From Pascua guehoae (lineage: Eukaryota > Basidiomycota > Tremellomycetes > Trichosporonales > Trichosporonaceae), in the NCBI GenBank assembly GCA_001600415.1, contig BCJX01000017.1:489005-553004 (forward strand): a DNA stretch of 64,000 bases. Reading direction: 5' to 3'. The notes below the pieces were generated by a model. The model was given only the letters and a program-made list of their open reading frames with translations. It searched no databases and was not told the origin of the DNA. Below are positions 31,764 through 42,554 of this stretch, piece after piece; the first letter of the stretch is position 1; every line of letters begins with the position of its first letter. A program made the position numbers and the translations under genes.

Positions 31764-34700
31764 TGTGAGTGTATGTTGATGTCGGAGGGGGCGGGGAGGG
31801 GGCTAAGTGTTCTGGGATGTTGCAGGGGTTGCAGTCTGAGGGCGGGGGGTCGAGATACACAGCCAAGGCGGCAGCTGTATCTTTGGGATAGGTCGATCGT
31901 GCTTTATACCGTGCGTACAAGCGACAAGTCGGTAGACGACAACACGACGATGGGTAAGCTACGTGGTGGATGAACTCTATGTCTGGACGTGACATTGCGC
32001 CATATCGCCCAAAGACACCGACAACAGGAGTCACCGTCGGCAATGGCCGATGGCGATTGCGCCTTTTTGCTTCCGGCCACGCCGAGATAGCAACTGCCAA
32101 GGGCCACCAGGCTAGCCATGCCCCCGCGTGGTGTTGATGTCTGCCGCCATTGCTGGTACGGTGTGTGCTTCGAGTGTTGCATTAAGACGTGATGGCCACC
32201 TTGGGTGCCAGGTATGTTTTGATATATGACAGGGGTTTCTACTGTAATTTTTTTTGCAGTGTTGGCCAAATTATTCAGTGTGTACACAAAGCATTGGCCA
32301 TCGAAGGCGAATTTGTCGAGCACGGGAAGTCCCCCCACACACGATGAAGGACAGCCACCGGCTGCAAGGAGGTACAGTAACCCAGGTATAGTAGCCTTCC
32401 GCGTCGCAATAACTCCCAGCTTGACAAACACTGTGTGTTTGGAGGTACTGTATCGTCCCCTGTCACTCCCATTGGTGTCTTGCTGCTGGACGGCGCGTTG
32501 GAGGGTGTTAAAAGACCTCTCGCCATCACCATGACCAGCATCAGCACCAGCACCAATACCAGACGAGTTGGTCATTCGACGGCGTCTCCCGCGTCACGAG
32601 TGTTATCTTTGTTTCAGAGACGAGACCGAGGCGACGGGCCCCCGCCTCCCCACGACAAGCTAAATGCTCGGGATCTCACCGTTCAACGTCGCTGTGTCCC
32701 AAAGATAAGGTCATTGCCTGAGAAAAATCAGTGAGATTAGGTCTGGGCTACTATGGTGACTTGGATCTAAAGGTGTGTCATATCTCACGGCACCCCTGGC
32801 AAGGGTAGTAGTGATATTGTCGTGGCCAATCAAGCTTTACGGTCACCCTGTGAGAGTGGCAAGCTCTGGGTGTGCTGCCCGAGCACAAGTCTCGTTGTTG
32901 TACTGCAAGGGAATGAACAATTGCTGTAGTTGGGGGAACATTGGCCGAGTAGTGTGGCATGGCATGTGCTGTGCCTCGGCGAATGAGGGAGCGTGGAACT
33001 AGTGAATCAAGGTTGACACGGGCACAGCTTTGATCCAGCAGTGAAGAAGTGAGCTGGAGGAATGATGAGTTGAAGCCGCAGGCCGCAGCAAGGTCAGTCC
33101 TGATTCCACCACGAGCGAATGGCTGGAATGCTACCAGACAAGGTACCCTGTGGTTTTGGTTCCTGGAAGCACCGCGTAGATGAAGAGGATAAGACGAAAT
33201 AAAGCAGGTGCCACGAAACGAGCCCAAGATGGGGCGTGCATGTGTGGATCGAGGTACTGTATGAGGATAAAACTAGCAGTAGGGTTGGTCAACGTTGACT
33301 TTCGAGTCGTTCCCCCTACCCCCCCCCCCCCCCCGCTCCCAATGACGATGCTGTACAGTCCTGCAGCCACGTGCAGTCTCCTCGACGTACATGTCAGTGG
33401 GTTTCACGGTTATTCAAGAGTGTGGTGTGGCCGGTTACCCCCAGACCATCGGGGGGCCCGATACAGCGCGAGGCATGGATGCTCGCTCGACAGATCGGGT
33501 ATGATTTTCGTGATAAGCGTCAGTCCATAGTCCGCACCAAAGTATGTTCATTGGCGACAAAGTAGTGCGCCAGCGGACACGGACGGGGAATTGAATGGTC
33601 GTAGACGGGATATCGGCATGCCCGAACACACGTTTATGTTGGTATCAACACCACTCGGACTTGGCACCAACATGACTCGACACGGTCGCCGCTTATGTTA
33701 TCCAGTGTCCAACGCACCGACACCGCGACGGCCCCAAGTCGCACCAGCCTTTCGCACGCAATGTCGACGTCCACTCGGGAACCACTCCCGCGAACAGCCT
33801 CGGACGTGTGGATGCGGCGCAGCGTGGCGCGATGTGATCGCGCCCCCGCGAGGGCGACGAGGGGGCGTCGTGTCGTGTCGGAAGGAAGGGGCCAGAATAC
33901 GCTCTTTGTCCTAGGTGAGTGGTCTTTCTCGGGGGTTAGTGTAGTGGCGGGTGGCAAGCGGATAAGCGGACAAGATGATAAGCGGACAAGAGGACAAGAG
34001 GACAACAAAACCCATGGCTCAGCAGGGCACGGTCGCCGGGCATGTGCGTGAGGTGGGAGAGGGCGGAGATGGCCTGGACTGCATGTCGCTCGGCGTCAGA
34101 ACCGTATCCGGCAGTCGTGGCCCAAAAGGGCCGGCGACGAATATAGCCCGCAGCCCCGCTGGGAAGTCCTGAAAAGCACCGAAAACAAAGCACGGAGCAA
34201 GCACGGAGCACCGAAGACCGAGCGGTTATCGCTGGCTGAAAGAGGTTAGTACAACACAACAATAGTAACTCCCCTCGCCGACGTCGACAGCCGAGGTAGC
34301 GGTCGAGGTTACTGACGGGCCTGCCGCCGGTGCAACATTTCGCCGTGCCAAGCACATGTCGGCGTGGGTTACGGGGTGCCGGGTGGCGGACCGGGCGCCG
34401 GGGGTCCGAGGACGCCACACCGGACGCCATCGTGGCAGCCACGTACATGCTGGACAGGCAAGGGGGCAGGTAAGGGGCTGCCGCCGATGTCGGTCCGGTG
34501 TCGGTCTTGTTTTCGGGGGGTGATACAAAAAAAGTGTCGTGAAAATCGTTCGTTTAGTTCAATGGGGGTGCTATGTAGACTTTCCGATACGTCCATCGTG
34601 CATCACATGGTATGAGACAAGGGGGTCAAAGGACAACAAGGGCTGCAGGGCCGTGTTTGACGCTCACCCCCGGCACGTACGGTCGAGGCCAATGTGGCTC

Positions 34701-34798
34701 CGAGGTGAGACGCGCCTGTCTTTGGCGAGTGGGGTGTGAGTGAGGTCGGGGGCGTGTCTGTCTGTCTGTGTGTCTGCGTGTGTTGGGTCGCGTGCGCG

Positions 34799-34839
34799 TC
34801 TTGCGTGCCTTGCATGTCTTGCATGCCTTGCATGTCTTG
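34799..34839. repeat. CTTGCATG(T/C) tandem repeat
   Basis: About four to five copies of a 9-10 bp CTTGCATGT/CTTGCATGC unit, directly preceded by TCTG/TGTG microsatellite at about 34755-34785. Confidence 0.7.
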
Positions 34840-37800
34840 TCTGATCGTCCGTGATGAGTCTGATTCAGATGCTACACGTGCTACCCCGTGGCACGCAGGA
34901 CCAGCCCAGTTTGGAGGGGGTTCTTCGAGTGCCTCGAGGCGTTTCCGACGCGGAGAACCTCTTGGTGCCCACTTGCCAACACTCGGCACGCGACCATGCT
35001 GTTGCGCGTATGGGCGACGTACCTTGAACGCATCACTGGAATCAGTTCAGACGTTCCGATAGTCGGAAGCCACGAGAGGAGAGTGTCTCGTGCCTGTTCC
35101 TGCTTGGCACAAAGATCCCAACGTGCGTGCCCCCGGTTGGACTGGTTGAGCTTTGAGGTCTGCCAAGATGTCTAACATGTCAAAGGGGATATTTTGGTGC
35201 ACACGTGGTGCACACTTCTTCTCCTCTCCTTCTCCCGTGCGCGCCGTGCGGTTGCGCGTGGGTGCAGTGAGTGCGAGGAGTGCCTGTCTCAGTACGCGCA
35301 TGAGTCCCAGTCAGCCTCGTCCCACCTGGGTTAGCATGGCGCACTTTTGTACGCCGAGCTTCAGTCTGCAGTATCGGACTTGACTGCTGCGCTCGGTGAA
35401 AAGACCAGCTCCCAAGCTGTCCACTGTCACGCAGGTCTATGCGCTGGCCAAGCTGCCGACTTGCACTGGTAGCGCACGACCGTCATCGCGCCCGTCGCGT
35501 TCACAGGCATACGTATTCTTGCTCGCACCAGGGCTGCGGTATCCCGAAAACGGGAGCGGTGTTTGCAGGAATAGGAGGGGCTACGCGGTGACCGCCAGGT
35601 CGTTGTGAAGAGGTGGTGGGGGCGGGGGTAGAATGGAGGTCTTGGTTCGGTTGGTTCGTTCAGTAGCGCCACGGTACGGCGCCTTCTTCCTTGGCTTGGT
35701 GACTATACCTCAAGGCACGGGCGCGTCGTGAGCCGAACCATGGTGGCGTGAGGTGAGCACGAGTGGTTGAGCACGATGGTGGCAGCGTGCGTCTGTGACA
35801 TTGACACAGGCCGAGGCCAAATACTCCGACACTGCGTGTGCTGGCATGACTGTCCGGCTGAGCGACAGGTGGTAGCGGGCCCCGGCTACGGACACTGATA
35901 CGGGCCTCACACGACAGCGACGAGGTAACGTCGGGTGCGCCGTTGAGGCCCATGAGTCGGGACCTTGGCATGGCCTGGGTTGACAGACGTCTTTGGGAAT
36001 TTGGGGGCATTTCCAGCAGCTTGACGCACAGGCGCGAATCACTCCGACCCGTCCTGAAAGCTTCGTCCTTCTTGTCGCCATCATGGCACACCACCTCGTC
36101 GGCTCTTCCGCAATGATGAGCACCCATTACACCTGCCACCATGCCGTCATCGTCCCAGTCGAGCCTGGACCGCAGCAGGCGCTTCCTGGTGCTTCCTGAC
36201 GCCCATGGGTCTGTCCTGGACGCCACCTAGATGCATGCACCTGCCGTTTGTCGGCTTCTTGTCACTTATTGTTGTCGCACAACTTCTGGCAGAACTTGTT
36301 GCGCCATGCGCCACACGGGCGCCGCGGAGCCGCCGTGGGCCGCCACAGATGTACAATGTCAGGGGTTGGGCAAAGGGTAGGTCGGCCGGAAGGTTAAAAA
36401 AAAGCTCCGATACCTGAAAGTGGCACGGTACCAGCAGGCCTTCTGTGCCGTGGGTAGTGGCCGTAGATGTATGGTAGCACTGTCGCGGCATGAGCAGATT
36501 CTAGAACTGGGGAATGCTACCAGTGGCCGTGGTGGCTGTGGTGGATGGCGCGAATGTGGCGGTTTGTGGCGTTTGCTTGGCTTTCTGCTGATGATGTGTC
36601 CAGACGTCCAAACTGCGGCCGCTGGCGCAAGTCTGTATCTTTGACCATACTGTACTCTGCCGGAAAATGCGCGTGGAAGGTTTGGAACACGGCGAGTGAT
36701 GCCGGGACGTCATGGTGCGGGCATACGATACTGAGTATATGCATTCAAGGGAGACGGCGATCTGCCAGGGAGGCCAATTCAACCACTGAAGAACGCGGGC
36801 AATCTGGCAAGATGAGCCATCGGTACACCGAACGCAAGCAGATCCACCCAGTGAGACAGAAGTGCAGAGCTCCGGAGCTCCGGGTTTCTCGGCACCAACA
36901 TGCACCCGCCACGTACCCATGCAGATGCAGATCTCCATGGGAATCACAAAGGGGCTGGAGCACCATGATTCCCAAGTCTTGGGGCTAGGGCTTGGGAGGA
37001 GCGAGTAAGCGGGTCAGGATGGCGATATCAGTGTTCATTTTGCACCTTAGCGACTCTGACAGCCTTGGGCTTGGCAGTCGAACGCCATTAGGGGTTGGTG
37101 GCAAGCCGTGCCCACGATCACAATCTCACTACTGTACTGCAGTAAACACCAGGCTAATACTGCCGGCTACATCTCACCTGTGCCAAGCAAGCTCTGTTTC
37201 TGCTTAGCGCACTGCTGCACCCCTGCGCCACAGCCCCCGTTACCCAACGTTTTGGCACATGCCTCGTGCCACCGCGGAGTTAACTGGGCCAAGGGGCTGA
37301 TGCGACTCGAGATCCGGTCGACAGTGTTCCTGGGATTGACCCACTGGGCAGACCTCGATGCCGGCGGCGAGCGGAGAACGCCGCCAGCGACGCAGAACAG
37401 CAGAGGTCGGTGCCCGGTACAGAGTGATCCGTCTTGGTCGTGGATGTGGTGGTGGTGGGGGTGGTGGTGTCTTGGCCAACAGACAGCCGCATATATCCAT
37501 CTCGCAGGGCGTGGTCAAGCGGCGGAGGGGCTGCCTCCGAGGGTCCCGAGCCTGCGACCACCCAGATATGCAGATGACACCAGCAAGTTGGGCACTAGAA
37601 ATGGGAGCACGAGGGTCTGTTCTATTCGTGTACCGCACCATGTACATGCATTGGAAGACGATGTTGCACAATGTTGGAACCGTGGCGTACGCTGGTCGAT
37701 TTTGCACCATGTTGTGCCAGCCCGCCCCCAGTAGTTCAACAGTTCAAGCCTTACCGCCTCGGTGCTCGGCCTTCAACGGCCTTCTTGCTGGCCTGCTTGC

Positions 37801-39712
37801 TTGTGCCCACCAGAATCTGCTTGCTCTGCCGCACGCCCAACGGTATCGAGCCGGTCTGTAGCTATCTCCTCGCACCGGTACCCTCTCGCTTGGGCCTCGG
37901 AACGAAGGCGCCATCCTACCCTCACCAACCCTGCAGCCACCACCCTCGAGCCACCGCCCATACCCGTGCAACATGCTGCCATTGAGCACTGTCACCATCC
38001 GTGCATGCGCCGTGCATCGAGCATTGAGGACAGGGCTGTGATCTGTTAGGATTCCCAAGCAGGGAATGGGCGAATGGAGAGGAAAATACTGCAGAGACAG
38101 ACGAGGGGCAGAGTGTGCACGTCAATGTTAGACAGTTTGAGCTGCGAGATCCATTCAAACGCCACACATGCCGAGCAGTGGTGGCGCATGCCGGGAACCT
38201 CCGCGATACCCTAACCAACCCAGCCTGCTACAAGACCCGCTGCATGCCCGCCGAGCCCGCTGTGCCGACGGTGCCGATGCGGGCTGAGTGGACCGGCGCT
38301 GCGTGCCAGTGGGAGGACGAGCATAGAGGTCTGGCCAAAGCAGGGACACCTGTGTCATATGTCTTTGCCTCTTCGTCATCAAAGTGCGCTCGGCCCGCCC
38401 CATCGGAGATTGGAGAGAGTCAAAGGCGCACAAGGCGGCGGCTGGTAATGTGCGATGCGAGCAAATGCAGGTTCGGCGTCTGTACACTTTGACTAAGGAG
38501 AGACAAACCAGGAGATACGGGGGTTTAAGGTAAGCGCGGGGGCTGTCAACGTAACTTCTGTAGTACGTACGCTGTCATGCACAGAACGGGCTGTTGGAAA
38601 GACGAGAGGCCGCACCCAGCCTTTGACGCCGGCCGTCTAGGGGTCGGATACAGTTTCGATCAGCTCGGCGCGACACGACTTTTGCACTTTGGGCCTCCAA
38701 GGAGCCAAAACTCTCCTCTGTTTTGGCACAGGGTGCGATGGAATGTGGCCGGACAAAGATGTCGCTCCCTGGGTACGGCTTGCCAAGAACATCCTGCCGG
38801 TGCACCAGCACAAACGTTTGTGCCTGGGTTCACGGGCCGCGCAGTGAAGAACAAGACCCGCATCTGCAGTGTGACGGCAGCCGGGCACAGTAGTCGGTAA
38901 CCGCTGATCCTAGGGGCTTTGCTGCTGCACGCACTCTTTTGGGCAGGCTTTCAGTGTCCCTTTTGACAATCCGGTGGCGGTAAAGAGCAATGCCACTGTG
39001 ACCGCAGTGGAGCGGTGTCTGAGCGACGCCTCGTTCCAGAAGTTGGTTGCACACGCTTGTGGGCGGGTATCGGGGGCCAGGATACGGGGCCACGTACCGC
39101 CTTTAGCGAAGTCAACGAGTTTGTACTGCACGGTAAGCCAAAAAAAGCTATTTGCCCGATGTTTCCAACCAAGACCGTGGCTGGCTGGCAGGCAGGCTGC
39201 CCGCCTACTGTGCACCTGGTCCTATGCATGCACGGCAGCAGCATCGCGTGCATGGGCAGTCAAACCACGACAGACCAGCGTCGCAGGCGTCGCAGGAACC
39301 GACATCCCTGCCCCTGAGCCGCTCGCTCACCCACGCCGTTCCACCATTCCTTCATCACCCGACCGACGGTCAGAAACTACCTTGCCAGCTGTATCGGCTC
39401 GGCACTGCGCAGACCCATGTCATGCCATACCTGGGCCACCCACGCCACCCGAAATGCACAAATCGCGCAACATTGCTGGGCGCGATACGCATCGCAAAAG
39501 TCTAAAGTCAGCAACAGGTGACGACCACTTGCCTCCTTCTTTTCCTCTCCTTTCTCCTTTCCTCCTCACCCCCCGTCGCCAGGGCGCACGGCCATTATCA
39601 GCGCATACTTCTCGACACGACAAATTGTCCGCGGGCTTACTGTCGCCGACCCCGACCTCGCCATCGCTCGCCCCCGACATTGCATCAAGTCAAAAGTTGA
39701 CACACCCATCGC

Positions 39713-39713
<1 letters not shown>

Positions 39714-39754
<41 letters not shown>
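39714..39754. repeat. Poly-C tract, 41 nt
   Basis: Uninterrupted C on the + strand, preceded by ACACCCATCGCA. Confidence 0.8.
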
Positions 39755-39777
39755 ACCCACCCCCCCACACCCATCGC

Positions 39778-39778
<1 letters not shown>

Positions 39779-39818
<40 letters not shown>
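39779..39818. repeat. Poly-C tract, 40 nt
   Basis: Second uninterrupted C run, again preceded by ACACCCATCGCA, so tract plus flank appear duplicated. Confidence 0.8.
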
Positions 39819-41067
39819 ACCACGCTGTCGCCTGTCTCCTGTAAACACCTTCTCGCCATTATCGTCGACAGCCTTGCCTCGTCACACATTTCCCAACTCT
39901 TTCAACCGCTTGCGCATAGCTTGCCACCAGTTACTATCCACCTCGTTCGCTCAGTCACCCTCCACCGCGACGCACCCTCCACCCCGGCGCATCAATCTCC
40001 ACATCGCAGCGCGCTCCGAGAACGACGGCTTGCGGTCCATCTCCAGGCACCGTTTTTAGCTCGCATACGTAATATCTTTTCTTCCGTTAGCGCGGTTCCT
40101 GGCTGGGTTCAACACCCAAACGAACGCGACCCCCAAGACTGGGACGACCAAGAATCAGTTGGGAGAGCTTGTGAGTCTTTTGATTTCCAGTGTTCCCAGC
40201 GCGCGGTGCATGCCACGCAGAGGCCATGCACGTGGCGCAATGGAAACGTAAGGGGGAAAGGGATGAGGGGTGGAAGTGGGACGGGGGTGTGTGATGGTGG
40301 TGGAGGCGATGCGGGCATGCCGACGGTGGCAAGAAGCAACCCGGCAGCATTCCTGCACAGCACTAGCGGCATGTGGCGGACACCAAAGTGACCACCACCA
40401 CCGTCCACCGTGTGATGGTCACAGTGTTGCAAGAGGGGGATGCAGTGTTGACGTGTTCTCAAATTGAGACATGTTGAAACTGGGGCGTCAGCTTGTCGTG
40501 GCAGTGCAGGTCAAGCCGTGCTGTTTAGCATGATGCACTGCCCTGCGGTCAGCAGGAAAGAGGAGAGGTCTTGTACACACAACGTCCTTTGTCCGTTTGT
40601 GTCGGCTTGGGCAAATGAGCAGTAGCCATAATGGCGTCTGTGGCGCACCCATGCAAACTTCTCAAGAGACTGAGACCATCGTCCAGTCCTCTACCCCTGC
40701 CCCCCCCCCCCCGTTAATCCGTGCGGTCCGGTCGCCCCGCACATCGCGTCGCGGCGGGACAAGCTCCAGCTGGTCCAGTCTAATCAGGTTGCCACCTGTG
40801 CCGAGACACTCTGGAGGTACCACTCCACTTGTGGCTGTGTTCAGTGGAATGAATGAGAAAGACTTATAACACCGTTCTATGCGGGGCCAGAGAACGCTGG
40901 CGGGGACGAAGGGAAGGTGCTCCGCCGTGGCGGAGAAATATGCTTGGGCGGGGGGTGGTATGGTTTGGGGTGGCACAGCTTGCCATACCCATTGTCCCCA
41001 GAACAAGCGGTATGCACGAGTGGTGGATCAGACATTGGGGGACAATAGAGTGAACGCGGTGCAGAGC

Positions 41068-41103
41068 TGTGTGCGTGTGTGCGTGTGTGTGTGCATGTGT
41101 GTG
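41068..41103. repeat. (GTGTGC)n / (GT)n microsatellite
   Basis: GTGTGCGTGTGTGCGTGTGT-type run about 1.2 kb upstream of the HMG-box ATG. Confidence 0.7.
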
Positions 41104-41496
41104 ACGATTCAGTTGCTGACCATCAACGCGCAGAGATCAACCAGCCAGCATTCCTTGCCTCGTCTATTGTTCGCGTTGAACAATTTACATTCCGCAACAC
41201 CTCGCAACACGGGCAGAGCCTGCACCAGCCACAATCGTCTTCGCGCCTCGGCCTGTTGTTCCCCCAGAGTACAGGGCGGCCAGCCAGCGGTCAGCTGTAC
41301 TTTAGCGATCGCGACTGCCCCTTGGGCACACCGGCAACCCCTTTTGAACTCGACATCTGAACAACGCTTGTTCTTGTCTCCATCTCATTCTTCCCCACCA
41401 CCCATCACTCCCCTCACTTCCCCCCTCCCACACACAACAACGACATCCATCCACCTCTTCAGCGCGCCCATCGCACTTGTTCTCTTGTCCTCGAAG

Positions 41497-42010
41497 GTGA
41501 GTAGCAAGCATTGTTCTGCACGGGACTCGTGTGTCATGGTGGCGGGCGGCTTGGGCCGACAGTGCGAGCTCTGTTCTTGACTTGGCGCCACCATGGCGCC
41601 TGGTGCGGCGTCAGCTTTGTCATGAGCTGGTCATATGGTCATGGGGCCCAAGAGGCGCCTGCATGAGGCGTCTCCAGAGGCGTCTGCCACCATGCCACCA
41701 TACTATACCACCTGGGCAATGGCCGCATTGCTGGGCATCACAGGTTACAACTGCGTGTTGCAGACCAGTCATGACTGACATCTATCAGCGCGTCATCTTG
41801 CACAAGACGTTATTCCACGACGCATTGACCGCTTTGTCTGCGGCAACGACCAGACTGTTCCAGTACCACGTCCCATTCTCTGGACACGCGCGCGTACCCT
41901 TCGGAACAGACCGACGCTTGCTTGGCTTTGCCACCCACCCATCCACCCGAACCCCCCCAACTCTTCTTCTCTCGCGCGCACGCACGCACGCGCGCACGGG
42001 CCTCTTCCAC

Positions 42011-42072
<62 letters not shown>

Positions 42073-42182
42073 GTCGAGGCCGCACGTCCAGTCGACGACA
42101 ACTCGCCCTTGCACCCACCCCTTGCCCCACCTTGTCCCCGTCCTTGGCTTGTTGCTTGCTTCTTCTCTCCAACACCCTGCAG
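41497..42182 (+). other. Possible 5'-UTR intron of the HMG-box gene
   Basis: CTCGAAG|GTGAGTAGC at 41497 follows a long C/T-rich leader-like stretch, and ACACCCTGCAG at 42172-42182 is a good acceptor. If real, the 59-nt poly-C tract lies near the 3' end of this intron. Prediction only; transcript data would settle it. Confidence 0.3.
42012..42070. repeat. Poly-C tract, 59 nt
   Basis: The longest homopolymer of the window, 270 bp upstream of the HMG-box ATG. Confidence 0.85.
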
Positions 42183-42338
42183 GCGGCTGCAGGTAACTGA
42201 TTGATTACAACAAGCAGTGGTTGCTCATCGCCAACAAATAGCACACACGCCATCACAAGACAACCACTCACTCCCCCATCACACCCACACCTACACACCC
42301 ACACCCCGCCCACACCCCCGCTCTATCTGGGCTCTCCT

Positions 42339-42518
42339 ATGCCGCCACACCAGCCGCCGCCATTGCCGCCACATCTGCCACAGCGTTCCAACACGTTTCC
42401 GGGCCCATTGCCCACCCAACACAGCATGATGCCCAACACGACAGCATCCATGTACCTGATGCCACCACCCCCGCAAGGGCCCCAGGGACTGGCGGTCCCT
42501 GCGCAGGCCAGCCCCATG

Positions 42519-42554
<36 letters not shown>

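Larger units (their letters stand above)
31764..42338. other. Gene-poor 10.5-kb region upstream of the HMG-box gene
   Basis: I find no ORF with coding-like codon use, splice pattern or family resemblance on either strand. ORFs up to about 360 aa arise from poly-C tracts or are random. GC is lower than in the genes. It includes poly-C runs (33319-33334, 39714-39754, 39779-39818, 42012-42070), microsatellites (34799-34839, 41068-41103), and a pyrimidine-rich stretch near 41380-41490 that may be the leader of the downstream gene. Non-coding RNA, a very long regulatory region, or decayed sequence are all possible. Confidence 0.5.

Noticed and set aside
34845..34870. GTGATGA next to CTGA, resembling C/D snoRNA boxes
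   Set aside because: The boxes are adjacent rather than about 60-80 nt apart and no terminal stem is present.
38974..40059. 361-aa + strand ORF with long Pro runs
   Set aside because: The Pro-rich middle is only the translation of the two poly-C tracts; the rest has random codon use and no family resemblance.
41531..42196. 221-aa + strand ORF ending in poly-Pro
   Set aside because: Created by the 59-nt poly-C tract; better explained as upstream or untranslated sequence of the HMG-box gene.
42201..42338. N-terminal extension of the HMG-box ORF
   Set aside because: It would need a TTG start; the first ATG is at 42339 and the upstream stretch looks like leader sequence.
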